DNA of 64,000 nt from Eleginops maclovinus (GCF_036324505.1 NC_086366.1:15439427-15503426), one strand, 5' to 3'. Shown: positions 33,851-48,983, numbered from the stretch's first letter. Numbers and translations: made by a program. Notes: generated from the letters alone by a model not told the origin.

Positions 33851-34217
33851 ACTCAGTGCCACAGATAACACATCCCCGCCAGAAAACACAACAACTTATG
33901 AATAATGATGTTGCTTCCACACTGTCGTACTTTTAAATGAGTTCGCTGAGACGTCAACCATATCAACTCAAAAGATGATGATATATCAATGTTCATAACT
34001 ATCTTCCTCTGCTCCAAAAAGTTTGGTTATTGCAGATTAAAATACATGCGCGATGTTAAGTTACTATAACTGAAATAATAAAGGCTTGAAATGGTTATAC
34101 AGATTATAACACAATGCTCTGTATTAAATGGAGTGTGAGATTGTATAAAGATTTGTACCCAGTTTATGGTAGAAATGTATAAACCCAGGCCTTTTGTCAT
34201 TTAAGTTCAAGTTGTAT

Positions 34218-34223
34218 TTTATT
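34218..34223 (-). terminator. Candidate poly(A) signal of the ZPLD1-like gene
   Basis: TTTATT on the plus strand is AATAAA on the minus strand, about 640 nt after the stop. Chosen on position only; other AT-rich hexamers are near. Confidence 0.35.
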
Positions 34224-34866
34224 GTTGAATATTACCAAACAAATATGTAATAAATCAAGTGAGCTTTTGACACTAATTCAGGCACAGACTGTTGCAGTAA
34301 ATCAAAGTGATTATTTAATGTTATTCAAAGCCGGCATGTGAGCAGTTTCTCATCTGTTATTTACATTTGTTCCTAGGCAACTCGACTTGTATCTGTCTTT
34401 TTCATAATTTGCACCCACTTTTTTTTTCATTCAGTCTGTTTAGTCATAGAGTGAGACAGTGAACATTTTAATGTTTGACAAAGCAGCACTTTTTCCTCAA
34501 TCTCAATGAAAACGATTCAAACACAAAACATTTCTAACTGATAACAAAAATATGAATTAACCACCATTCTTTAAATACTTCAATATGACTGTGACAACAT
34601 GATTAAGACTAACATCTACTTATAGTACAGATTCTCCATCCCCATATTCATAAACCATGTGAGTTATTATGATTATCAAGCTAGCCTAGATTACTGTTGA
34701 CCCCCATGTTATATTGCTGTGAAATTGAGAACAGTAATATGACAGTTTGATATTTCTGATTAATGTTTCTCATAGATTAATATCTGTGTATAACATCCTT
34801 GCTTTGTAGATCATGATGTACTAAGCTGGCTTTTTGGCAGGGAGGACTCTGCTCCATCAGAGTTTG

Positions 34867-37800
34867 TTACTGGATGATTGGTTTTCTCTGTCTGATGTAC
34901 AATGCAAAGTAAACAGCCATGGCAACAATGAGAATAGTCAGGACGACAATGCAGACAATAACAGCCACCACAGGACTGCTGTAACTCTCAGCTGGTGTAC
35001 CTATGTAAGCAAGAAATAAATAAGGCGTTATAGCATCATATAGTTTTATACTTAATAATAGTGAAAAAAAACCAAGAAGAAACAAGATTCTTACCGTAAG
35101 AAGCTGAGAAAGTTTGAGCTTCTCCTAAAAATGTAATCAAAATCAATCAATAATTGAGAGGGTTCACTTTTTACAACACGATTAAATTAATAATTACATT
35201 TCTATGGAAATTGGATTATACTTTTTCTTGTGACCTGGTGGAACTAAAACCACTACGATGTATGTATCCTAAATATGAAGCTAGTGCCAGTAGCCTGTTT
35301 GCATAAAGAGTGGAAACAGCTTGTTATGCTCTGTCCAAAGTTTAAAAAAATCCACCCACCTGCACAACCGAAGCTAAGAAATTATAATACTAACATCTTA
35401 TCTTCTTCTCTTCAAATTTAGATTTTTCTTCGTTATGTTAAGCTAACCAGCTGTTCGCACGCAGATATAGATAACTCTTGGCAAGAAAGTGAAGTGGCAT
35501 ATTTCCTAAAAGGTCAAAGTATTCCTAATGTTGTATGGCGCACCATAGTTTGTGGGCGCTGTATGCAATGTAAGCTTAGTTTCAGACATCATTAATTTAG
35601 TTTTCTTCGCCCTATTTACGGCGCCCCCCCATGGATGGATGGATCCGTCCCTGACTTTAACAAGTAGTTTTTGTGCTCCTACCTTACTAAATCTTGATCA
35701 TAATGAAATGTTTTTAGTAGTTACTTTACCTCATTTTTGTTAACATTATTTGAAGGCATGAAGATAACCTGCTGATAGTGGGTGTTCAGAAAGTGCTTTT
35801 ATGTCTAGTTTTTTTTATGTCTCTTTTTTTGTTTAAAAAAGTTTCACTTGTACAATTTGCACACATTGTGGGTATATACCTAACCATTTCTATCTTTTCT
35901 TCACAAAGGAAATAGTTATTGTGATTAGATAAATGAATATATCTGTTCAATTTTGCCTTAAAAACTCACCACTGATTTGTTTTCCCACTACAATGGCAGG
36001 CGAGGTGACGGTAGCATTGGCCAACACTTCCTGGACTGCTCTCTGCATCCGGGTTTTTGTACAGTCCTGTTCAACATAAATATAGACAATAAAAACTCCA
36101 ATGTGAAATTAACCACTGTAGTACCTATTTATCTTTTAAAAAGGTCCTTTTAAAGGAAATCTGCTACTTACAGGCAACAATCCGCTGCATGCCGACGCCT
36201 CACAGAGCCTGGTGACACAGTGCAGGTAGAAAGTGGAAACTGTCTTGTTTTTATGCTCCACAAATCTGAAGGCCTCAAAGGAGAAGTGTGCTTCCTGGGA
36301 CTCTCCATTGAGCTCCACCTTAGTTTGTTCGTCACGTTGACACCTTGGAGGAAAAGAAACAGGTAATGTGACTGCACATGGGGAAGTCACATAGCTGGAT
36401 TGGACTAGAGTGTGAAAGGACGAGGTTTTATACTGTGGTAACTTGCAAACTTGTATCAAGACTCACCCAACAAAAAGATCATAATAGGTGTTCTGCATGG
36501 GATATGGATTTGTTGTTGCATAGCATCTGTCTAGCATGACGTTGAACCTGTGAGGACAGACAGGTGTTTTTTAATGATCTTTTCTTGATGTAACACAACA
36601 TTTACTTTAAACTGCAACATCATGAATACCTGTCTGTTAGATTGTTTGCTTTAACTGCAACATAAATCTTGGTCTTCAGATTTAGTCCTGTTTGCGGGAT
36701 ACTCATCATATCTAGGTAATTTTGATCCTGTTCCACAGAAAAATTAAAACAAAATGCAAGACATCACAACATTTCAAATAATATTCTCTGTCCATTCTTA
36801 AAGGTAGAGTAGGTCTTACTTTGTAGAGCTGCATACTCAGTGTGCTGATGAAACTACCATTGTTGTCTTTTATGGCAAGACTCGAACCTGATCTGTATTA
36901 AATAAAAAGAAACTTAAGTTCATCAAAATGTCTCTCAGTGCTTATTTCACATGCACTGTTCAGTGCTACTCATGACATACTCACACGCTCAGTTGGGTGT
37001 TGTTCAGGAGATACTGCATCGGGTAGTAGCAGGAGAACTTGTATAGGATCTGCGGGAGATAGGTGATCATACCTGCAGAGGGGTCTACTGAGTTTATAGT
37101 GCCGGAGATGTTGACATACTGGACTTTGGAGAAGTCAGAAAACTCTCCAGTTCCAACCTGATCGATTATCTGTTGAAAAAATGTATTTCACAGAAATCAG
37201 TGTCTGATTCATTCTTTGATGCATGAGTGACCAATGCTTGAGTTTTATATAACGTTATACAAATAAAAAACGTTTACGATATGGTACTAAAATCTTTGGT
37301 GTTGAAAGTGTTATAGCATTAGATCTTCCAATACATCTGAGGGACAAAGTTAATGTGTTTGCGTGCAACAAAGTTATTGAAGGTATGGTAAAGCATACCT
37401 TAAAGTTATTGTTGCAGGATAAAACTGAACTTTCGTTCATTGGGAATCTGAATTTTAAGACCGGTGGGGTCACGCTCCAGTCGGCAGTCCCGTAACACTC
37501 AGGTGTGTCTATCTGATTATTGAGGACCATCAGAGACTCATTGTAAAGTGCTTGGTACACTGGACAAATGTAGATGCTCAGGTCCATAAACTGAGTGCCG
37601 CATACCACAGTGATGTCCGTGTTTTCTGAGGGATTTTTTTGAAAAAGGTAGAAGTAAATCAAACTACAATGGAGTAATGAAAATATCAGAAGTTTGTGAC
37701 TATATGTAAAATAAGCCACAAACCTGGAGGTCTGTTTGTTTCGCTAAGAGCACAGTCTTCTGGTACCTGGGCATCGGTCCTCATAAAGAGGCTTAGCTGG

Positions 37801-38413
37801 CACACAAGGATGATGAGCCTCATTGTTCTGAGTGTGGACCTGTAAGAAAACAGCAAAACAATGGGAACTGAGGCATTCACCATTTTCTTTCAACCTTACT
37901 GTACACTAGGGAAAACCTTATAAAGGCAATATAATTATTTCAGGCCATTATGCAACATACATCACTCAAACGAAAACATTTAAAAAAGAAACAAATACTT
38001 TAACCAGCACTATCATGATATATGCAATGTTATAGAAAAAAGTTGCTTGACATAAAGTTACTCATGTCTTTCCATTTGGTGACTCAGGAAAACACTAATT
38101 CACGATACAACAAACTATCATGCATTTTGCCTTTTAATCAAATCAGAAATAAACTTCCATTATGGATCACATGGTGACCTCTCAAATGAAGTTGCATGTC
38201 AGGTTTGATTTAAGGACCTAAATGAATGCATTAAAGATAATTGTAGATTAGTCTATGTTTTTGATATAGTAAGACAATTAAAACAAAGTTTTTTTAAAGT
38301 ATCATATTCATTAAAGTAGTCTATTTGATGCAAAGCATTATAAAGACATAAAACCTATGACACCAGAAAATCTGTGGTTATGTTATCGCAGGCACTCACC
38401 GGTAAGTCTTCAT
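34867..38413 (-). CDS. Zona pellucida-like domain protein, ZPLD1/cupulin type
   Basis: Type I membrane protein of the ZP polymer-forming superfamily. ZPLD1 (cupulin) is a component of the inner-ear cupula. Exons on the minus strand, in order: 38413-38400, 37839-37724, 37625-37399, 37169-36985, 36892-36820, 36727-36630, 36547-36467, 36343-36172, 36066-35970, 35124-35095, 35000-34867; 408 codons plus TAA, all phases agree. Signal peptide MRLIILVCQLSLFMRTDAQ (a second in-frame ATG follows the first by 10 codons). ZP body: CGTQFMDLSIYICPV, NGSFISTLSMQLY, EAFRFVEHKNKTVST. A dibasic-type site RMQR at residues 328-331 precedes the transmembrane segment (375-400) and a short RQRKPIIQ tail. Length is close to human ZPLD1. 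Orthology to ZPLD1 rather than a fish paralogue is not proven. Confidence 0.88.
35215..35515 (+). repeat. MITE-family copy in an intron of the ZPLD1-like gene
   Basis: Degenerate copy of the family at 9815: AAATATGAAGCTAG, GGAAACAGCTTG, GCTCTGTCCAAAG, GTTAAGCTAACCAGCTGTT and a terminal AAAGGTCAAAGTATTCCTA. It retains more of the interior than the 217-bp copy. Confidence 0.5.
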
Positions 38414-39945
38414 TTTCTCTCTTGATATCAGCTCCCAGAGCTCTGCATTTATACTGTCACCCCCACAGGGACGTGTGAGGGAGCATCTCACACAATAGTG
38501 TAACATGAGTCGGGCATTTAACATATTCCTTTTTTTTGAATATTTTAAATGCATTTTGAATTTGAATAACAATACATCTAAAATAAGATTGTTGAAGATT
38601 TAACTTCAATTGATTGTAACATGCAGCTTTTATGTCACATTTATTTGAGATGTGACTAATATATCTGATAAGTTACAAGACAACTTTAGTTTACCAATAG
38701 TTTGCTTTGAATAAAGTATTTTGTGTTTGATAGCAGGGGCCAGATTTATTCTGAATTATTTCCCATTATGCCACATTAACAGAATCAGCTTTATATTCCC
38801 ACATCTGGTCTGGCATAAAATGCAACTTGGTGGTAAGTCTAGGTTGATGCAGATAATGATGCTGTACAATAGAAAAACACTTCGTTGCTGTGTTGGGTAT
38901 GAGCAGGCAGAGCATTGCATAAAACCATAAGAAACCATAACATATACATAACAGCAGTGCTTTATTTTTCATAGGATAATAAAAGAGCAGGGTCAGTGAT
39001 CTGATCACAAGGTGTTCTCTTCAGAGATCTTATGATGTGATAAAAGTCTCATTATTGTTCTACAGTATAAGTTTTGTAATGGATCAGTTTTTGTTATGGC
39101 CTCAGGCTGTGAACTGTATATAGAAAACGTCAGTACTGTTTTGTACAGTCTGCGAATAAAAGACACACCTATCTGAGAGAAATCCAAAGTCTTTTGTGGG
39201 GCATCACAACACCAAAAAGACTCCTGAGTAACTCGGGTCCCCAAAGAACAGCACCACAATACACCATGAGGGTAGAGCCTGAAAAAGGTGCTTGTTGTAT
39301 TACTTTAGACGTATCCAATGTCAAATGCCAGTTTTAATCTCTCCTTTGTTGTCCAAATACGTTTTTGTCTGCAAGACATGCCATCAGTGTGAGGGCAACT
39401 TTAAAACGTGGGCCCATAAGCAGCACATGTGTTCATAGAGAATAATGACATTAACCTGGTACAAGGGCTGTGGGGAACATAGGTCAGGAGTATTTATCAA
39501 AAACTAAAATATTTCGTAAAAAGGGAGCGAATACAGTGTGTGAGTGCTAAAGGTTTGTTTGGATGTAAAGATCCCACAAATATAGTTCTTTAAAAAATCC
39601 TAATCTGAATCTTTAACTCTTTCTGTAATAAATTCTTATATCAAAGAAATTGATATTGGCCTCAAACATTCAGTATCCACTGTAACTAGCTCAAAAGGGC
39701 CACATATGAAAATATATCAGAGGACAATAAGAGAAAGACAGCTGTTGTATGGAAACTCTAAATGGCAGTGTGTAAAGACTGAAAGGGCTATGATCAATAT
39801 GTCTTAATAATAATAAAATGAATCACTTAATTGTACGTAAGGTTTGTTTCACCGAAACCCTGAAGTTGTGTCTTTACTTAATGGGGCGAAGCCTGCAAGC
39901 TACTTCGGGCAGTCAACTCAAGCATCAATGATACATTCATACATA

Positions 39946-41501
39946 CAGTGCCCTCCAGAAGTATTGGCACCCTTTTGGTAAAAATGAGCAAAAAAAGTTG
40001 AAAGAAAAGGCCTTATGTTTCCTCATTATATTTCATTCAAATAATTAACTAAAATCTAACCTTTTTACTGAAGTAAAATTATTTACAAAATAATAATAAA
40101 GTTGATTTAAAATATTTTTCTCCAGAACATGTGTGCCACAATTATTGGCACTCCTTCATTTAATATTCTGTGCAGCCTCCTTTAGCCAGGATTACAGCTC
40201 TGAGTCTCCTCCTGTAATGCCTGATGAGGTTGGTGAACACATGGCACGGGATCTGAGACCATTCTTCCATACAGAATGCCTCCAGATCCTTCGAATTCCG
40301 AGGTTGACACTTGTGGACTCTCCTCTGCAGCTCCTCCCACACATTTTCAATGGTATTTAGGTCTGGGGACTGTGATGGCCATGGCAAAGTCTTTATTCTG
40401 TGGTCAGTAAACCATTTTTGAGCAGATTTCGAGGTACACTTCGGATCGTTGTCCTGCTGGAAGGTCCAACCATGACCCATCTTAAGCTTCTGAGCAGAGG
40501 CTCTTAGGTTTTCATTTAATATCTGCTGGTATTTGATAGAGTCCACGATACTATGTATCCTAACAAGATGTCCAGGGCATTTGGAAGAAAAACAGCCCAA
40601 CAACATCAAAGATCCACCGCCATACTTCACAGTGGGTATGAGGTTCTTTTCTGTATGGCTTTCTTTCTGTCTCCGCCAAACCCACCTTTGACGTTTGTGG
40701 TCAAAAAGCTCTATTTTGGTCTCATCTGACCATATAAACCTGTCTCATTCAAAGTCCCAGTTACGTTTGGCAAACTGTGGACGTTTTAGTTTGTTGGTAA
40801 TTGAAAGCAATGTTTTTTTCCTGGCAACCCTCCCAAACAACTTGTGCTGATGTAGGTGGCGTCTGATGGTCGTTTTGGAGACTTTCTGCCCCCAAGACTC
40901 AACTGTCCTCTGCAATTCTCCAGTTGTGATCCTTGGAGATACTTTTGCCAGTTGAACCATCCTCCTCACAGTGTGTGGGGTCAATGTACACACACGTCCT
41001 CTTCCAGGCTGATTCTTAACATCTCCTGTTGCTTGATGCTTCTTAATTATTGCCCTGATAGTGGAAATGGGCATTTCAACTGTTATGAGATTTTCTTATA
41101 TCCGTTTCCTAATTTGTGCAACTCAACATCTTTGTTGTTGAGCTGGTCTTTCCCATAGTGATGAATGATAAAGGGAATTTTGGCCTGTGTCACCTCATAT
41201 TTATACCCCAGTGAACCAGGAAGTCATGGTTGACCTCTTAAGAGTTCCTAATCATGGAAATATACTTCAGTTAGATCTTAATCAAATGATTTTCATGGGG
41301 TGCCGATAATTGTGGCAAACGGAGAGAAATGTTTATTTAAAGTCAACATTTTATTTTATTTTAATACTTTTACTTCAGTGAAAAGGTTAGATTTTAGTTT
41401 ATATTTTGAATGAAATATTACGAGGAAAACAATAAAGACAGTTTTTGCATCTAGTTTTGCTTTTTTTACTAAAAGGGTGCCAATAATTCTGGAGGGCACT
41501 G
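39946..41501 (-). mobile_element. Tc1/mariner element with broken transposase
   Basis: 1556 bp between TA dinucleotides (39944-39945, 41502-41503). Ends CAGTGCCCTCCAGAAGTATT and its inverted counterpart, with the repeat extending past GGCACCCTTTTGG into ATTTCATTCAAA-like text. The family differs from the element at 20115. It carries one minus-strand transposase gene. Confidence 0.92.
40158..41158 (-). pseudogene. Tc1-type transposase with frameshift and one nonsense codon
   Basis: Reads MGKTSSTTKMLSCTN from about 41158, then shifts frame and meets stops. The main frame resumes at MPISTIRAIIKKHQ (41074) with the HTH region and continues to RNWDFE, where a single TGA (40745-40747) interrupts it. 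The same frame then continues without a break through [24 protein letters not shown] and NTIENVW to the true stop at 40160-40162. The DDE residues are all present. The TGA could be a CpG-decay product of CGA. Not functional as it stands. Confidence 0.88.
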
Positions 41502-42621
41502 TAGTGATTTAATCTGCTGTCTATTTAAGCTGCCAGATCTGCCTCCCTCTGCATCACTAATGCTGCTTCTGCTGCTACTTCCACGTTGCTGCTGCTTGCC
41601 TGCCCCACCACCACCCTAGCATCCAGCCCAGCATCCACCTGTATGGTCAGGTGGATAGTTACAGTATCTAATCATCGAGCATAGATGCCAAACTCAAACT
41701 ATATGCTGCTACTAATAAACATATCAAAGAAACACATGAGTTGTCTGACTGAACTGCTTTTCCTGGACAACCATAAAGTGAAAAAGGGGATCACGCTTTA
41801 GACTTGTGACAGTAAATGCCATGTGGTGTAAGTCCACTAAAGAGAGTCTTAAAGAGCAATTGATTTAAGCCTTATATTATCCCAGGGCAAGCTTTTCGTT
41901 TCATTTGTACCACCATGTATAATTTGTGCAACATATTTAAATCTATCTTATTGTAACATATTTTTCCCCTTCCTTTCCTTCTTTTTGTATTGCAAACAGG
42001 GTAAAAATTAACCAGAAAGTATTACATTGTATGGTTTAACCTTGCAATAGATTGACTTTCAACAGCAGCTATTGTGTACTGTACACTGAGTCACACTATC
42101 AAACACACGCAACATCTGAGCAGTATCATAACTTGTTTTGACATTAATATAGGTGGAGCCCTTTTTTTAAACTCACATCAGGACACAACTCTTTCATTTC
42201 CTGTACTGTTAATGGTAAACCAATCCCTGGGTTGTGAAAATCTGCGACCCACTTGCAGTTATTTATTTGGGATCCACCCTCATCTCAGTATTCATTCTCA
42301 CATGAATATTTGGTGTTGCACTACACATCTGTATTTTTAGAGGTATTAGACTACACTCAGTGTCCTGTAACTTTATGAGATGTAACCTAGCACTTAAAAG
42401 TGCGGTTGACCGTTTCCGTCATCTTTGTTATCTTTATTGTTATTGTATTTGTGCACGAGCGGAAATAATTATACCGTTTCTCTTCATTTTGGTTGTGGAT
42501 GAAATAAAACACCTAATGCATTCAAAACCTTTGTTATTGTTGAGATGTCCTTTGTTTGAAGACCGAGAGTTGGTCTGAAGTAGACCAGGAAGCTTCTAGT
42601 TAAAGTTTTACAGTATATTAA

Positions 42622-43582
42622 ATGTCCCCTATTATGCTTTTCCGTTATAACCCGTCCTTTCCTGTGTTATGTAGCTTTTTCTGCACGTAAACGGTCTGCA
42701 AAGTCACAAACCCTCAAAGTACACCCTGTAGCGAGTAAAACTCTAAAGTAGAACATATGTGTATGCTGCCCTCCAACGCCTCTTTTTCTTCCGGGGGCTA
42801 TTGACGTGACTAAATCTGGAGACCAATCTGCAAGTTGGCACGCCATTTAGTGTTGGAAGGCTGACATGTCAAGGGGTAACTTTGACCTGAAATGTGAGGG
42901 GAAATGTCATGTTTGCCTTACCGAACGCAGTACCACGAAAAAGTCAGTGGTTGAAATTTATTTTTAACACTGTTCCTTCAACGGTTCGAAGTACTGTCCT
43001 GTGTGCCCGGCATTTCACGGAGGACAGCTTCAAAAACCCTGCGCAGGTTGATGCCGATATGCAAAGCGTGCAGTACTGAAAGAAGAGGCTGTTCCTACTT
43101 TGTTTCAGTTCTATCATTACATCTGAAATGTAAGAGCGATACAAAATAAAAACTTTCCACTGTGAAACAGCCTGCTCCAGTCTACTTTGGGACGGTGGAT
43201 CAGGTCCATCACGTTGGTCTGTGTCATTTTCAGGATCGGACTCCGGTGCAAACATCGCTGAGCTGCCATCATTGTAACACATACACTGATGCTCAGCTGT
43301 AACGGGAAGGCTAGGAAAGCACTCTGTTAGACAGGGGCGGAGCCTCTCAGGTTCTTGACCAATCAGAACAGAGTGGGTGATCTGACCAATCAGAGCACAC
43401 TGGGCTCATATGGAGAGGGGGGCATTCAGTCTATGCTCTGAATAGAGTTGAGTGAGATAGTATACAGAGATGGTGTATGAGAAAACTGATGTGATTTTTG
43501 AACATTGAACAATGTAAATCTATTATAGTTCACCTCAACAATGGAATTATGTATCAGTAAAAAGGGCCACAATGTGGGACCT
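42622..43582 (+). mobile_element. TTAA-flanked element with THAP remnant (Kolobok-like)
   Basis: 961 bp flanked by TTAA at 42618-42621 and 43583-43586. Left end ATGTCCCCTATTATGC and right end (inverted) AGGTCCCACATTGTGG agree at 11-12 of 16 positions. The interior encodes a THAP-type zinc finger in two frames. Kolobok transposons are known for TTAA target sites and a THAP-bearing transposase, and piggyBac shares the TTAA but has no THAP, so Kolobok is the better fit. There is no room for a catalytic domain, so this is a non-autonomous or deleted copy. Confidence 0.6.
42866..43079 (+). pseudogene. THAP zinc-finger remnant with a frameshift
   Basis: Starts MSRGNFDLKCEGKCHV in one frame (ATG at 42866) and continues as FALPNAVPRKSQWLKFIF in the next from 42912. 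Then VLCARHFTEDSFKNPAQ follows, with a stop at 43077-43079. C-x2/4-C, the FALP and W residues, and C-x2-H with RHF are THAP hallmarks. One frame change near 42910 breaks the domain. No transposase core follows. Confidence 0.65.
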
Positions 43583-44568
43583 TTAATGCAATAGTATTGT
43601 AGGTTTACAAGGGAACACAGTTGTGATCTTAACATAGTGTTTTATATTCCCACTCATATTTGGTCTTCTTCCATTGGCGACGTCGGCGGGGGCGGGTCCA
43701 TAAACGCATTCTGTTTGGTCTTCTTCTGCTGTCGCTCGCTTATGACGTAGTCATAACGCATCTCTGATGATATTTTATTATACAGCTCTTCTGAGGTTTG
43801 TTGGTCATTAAACACATAATACATAGTAGTAATGCAGCGTCAATGAGTGAGAGTTGGAAGCAGTGTGTTAAGTATGTAACTCCACGCGTCATTCTCCCTC
43901 TACTCATACGATATCATATCAGCTACATGCTACCGTGAGGCTAAAACAATAACATCCGGTGCGACCAGAAGTACAAAATCCGGTCCTTCGGGAAACAGTG
44001 AATTAGCTCCTTTAATGTTCCGTCAAAATATATAATAATTAACAGTATTTAATAATTGTTTTCATAATTCAAAAGAACAACCCCTTTCAGACTTCTTTGT
44101 ATATGAAGTTATTTATGATCACGTTTACTGATTAATATTTAAGCAGCATTTTAATCATGTTGTTGGTGCTGGTGATGCTGATTGTAACTAAATGAGAAGA
44201 AGTTGGGTTGTGTGAGATAATAAAAGGTGGGTGCACTAATACCACTAACCATTACAATACTCTGAAATGAGCAAATGTGCATAAAATATGGCCCACATTG
44301 ATTTAAAGCGATTTAAGTAGGTTACTTTGAATCTAATACCTATAGGTCTACTATTCCTTTGAATGCATTCTTTGTAATTTAGATTTTCTCAACCGTGTTA
44401 TTGCTAACATTTTAATCGAGTAAATGGTCTGAGAACTTCTTCCAATAGTGTTCTCAGCCAGTGACTAACATTTACCATAGCCTACAATCTCGATAACGAA
44501 CGAAAAACTGTAGAAATGTGCCAACAATATTTGGACCAGTTTCAGACGCAGTGATTTGATGCAGGATG

Positions 44569-44574
44569 ATTGGC
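44569..44574 (+). promoter_or_regulatory. hspa8: Inverted CCAAT box upstream of hspa8
   Basis: ATTGGC is a reverse-strand CCAAT box some 20 bp upstream of the heat-shock-like element. NF-Y sites of this kind are usual in hsp70-family promoters. Function inferred from motif and place. Confidence 0.45.
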
Positions 44575-44593
44575 CAGCATCGCTCCTCCCGTG

Positions 44594-44611
44594 TTCTAGA
44601 GAGTTCTGAGA
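44594..44611 (+). promoter_or_regulatory. hspa8: Heat-shock-element-like site of hspa8
   Basis: TTCTAGAGAGTTCTGAGA fits alternating TTC/GAA units: TTC-ta-GAg-ag-TTC-tg-aGA, four units with imperfect GAA halves. It lies just upstream of the putative first exon. Imperfect elements are expected for a mostly constitutive gene with weak heat response. Confidence 0.55.
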
Positions 44612-44639
44612 GGGAGTGCAGTGGAGGAGGCGCGGCCGC

Positions 44640-44755
44640 TCACACTTACTGACAGCGGGGAGAAACAGACTAACACACCGAGCGTCACTCAGGGCGAAGC
44701 CAGCCTTCAGTACAGCTTTGAAAAATAAATTATAAAAAGGAAGACTGATTTTAAG
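44640..44755 (+). other. hspa8: hspa8 non-coding exon 1
   Basis: GC-rich start (CGCGGCCGCTCACACTTAC) leading to the donor ttaag/gtgagt at 44755. As in other vertebrate Hsc70 genes, the ATG lies in exon 2. The transcription start is an estimate; I see no clear TATA box. Confidence 0.55.
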
Positions 44756-45929
44756 GTGAGTATGAGTATTTACTGTAGTTACTTTTCTGCAAAGAGACGT
44801 TACATTAGAATATGAACTACGATTGATGGTTGCGCCAACTTTTCTAATGGTATTGTGCATGATATTATCACAAGAACATGCAGAATGTGGCTGACAACAG
44901 GTACTTTCATGTTACTAACACGCTCTTGCAATTTGGTTAGGAAAGTACTCGATGAGAGATGCACGTCACTTGCATAAGAGGTTATGTAATGGCTGAAATT
45001 GTTTGCAAGTTATGAAGAAGTGAAAGGAAAGGTCCAGAAAGTTGCCAGGCTCCTGCAATGTGGAGTGGCACGCCCTACAGTACTGCTGTTTATAGCAAAG
45101 CTAATGATGCAGCACAGACGATTTTATACAGACTATGAGTACAGTGTATCCTACTTAAACCCCTCTCTTTCTCAGGTTATGTCACCATATTTCTTTCATA
45201 ACCCCTTTGCCGAAATACCACATTTACCATTAACACTATTGTGGGAAACTACTGTACAGCATTTGCTACAGGAGTAATTTCATAATTACCTTACCTCGAA
45301 CATGAGCTTGAAATGTAGTCATTCGTTTCTCTGTGCAAATAAAAAATGCAAGATGTTGCTTACTGAAGACGCTCTTGCTATATTGAGAGGATTTCAGGAC
45401 TGCAGTGACCCAGATAAAATCAGGTGATTAAAATAATACATAAATAAAATGCCAAAACCTGTAACTGATTATGACAGTAGTAGCAGACTCATTTGATGAA
45501 CTAATCTATTATAAGAAATTCTATCATGTGGGCTCTCCTGTATAGGCAAAGTTTGGCATTATTTTCTTGACATGAACAATGAATTGATGACCAAAATAGG
45601 CTAGTAGTTGAATAATTTCACTTGAACAAGTACCATTTTAGCATGAGGATGAAACTAAAGCCCATTTCCTCCCTGTTGTCTGTTGTTGCCATAATAAAAG
45701 AAGCTGTTAATAGGCTGTCAAATGTAGAAGGCTTAAAAAACAGGTGTTCGGGTCATTTGCCTCCCTGAAAGAGTGTTTCCACTTCTGTTTGAGCTGCTCA
45801 CATTCTAATAATAGTCTCATTAAACCATACAAAGGTTCATCATGGTGGAAAGCCACAGTAATATCATCTGTCTTATGCCCAGATTGGCATTTTTGTGCCC
45901 ATGTCTAATACGCAGCAAATCATTTTCAG
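44756..45929 (+). other. hspa8: hspa8 intron 1 (1.17 kb), nothing recognised
   Basis: AT-rich, without C/D-box snoRNA motifs in correct order. A 92-codon plus-strand ORF at 44999-45277 has no recognisable family features and is probably chance. Confidence 0.5.
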
Positions 45930-45934
45930 GAACC

Positions 45935-48687
<2,753 letters not shown>

Positions 48688-48983
48688 ACTAAAGCTTCAC
48701 AAACATGCATGAGCTTTTCTCTTTACTATTTACAGGTTGGTGTGAGTGGCGGTAAGATCTCAGTTTTCTAAATTGTTATATTCAGATAAATGTACCACGC
48801 AACTTTGGGTTTGTTTTGTTCCATTTTGTACACCAGGCTTAAGTAAACACTTCTGCTGGGTTTGTTCTAGGTTCTTTTTTAGCGGATGCAGATCTTCCAG
48901 TTGAACCAATTATTTGTATCGTCACAGTGTTTTTTTTTTATTGAGTTGCTTGTACGGTTGCAGTACATTACAAAGTGGGACTA

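Larger units (their letters stand above)
32323..34866 (+). other. Intergenic between sytl2 and the ZPLD1-like gene
   Basis: AT-rich. Apart from the Tc1 remnant at 33315-33850 and poly(A) signals nothing was recognised. Includes the probable 3' UTR of the minus-strand ZP gene, with AATAAA (minus) at 34218-34223. Confidence 0.6.
38414..44568 (+). other. Intergenic between the ZPLD1-like gene and hspa8
   Basis: Contains a broken Tc1 element (39946-41501) and the TTAA-flanked THAP element (42622-43582). The remainder is AT-rich with no recognisable gene. Bases 41520-41680, beside the Tc1 insertion, are rich in CTGCTGCT and CCACCACC. Confidence 0.6.

Noticed and set aside
42944..43282. 112-codon minus-strand ORF in the TTAA-flanked element
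   Set aside because: It runs antisense to the THAP text. The plus strand has recognisable THAP residues, while this frame has none.
44999..45277. 92-codon ORF in hspa8 intron 1
   Set aside because: No domain, no splice context and ordinary length for chance in this composition.
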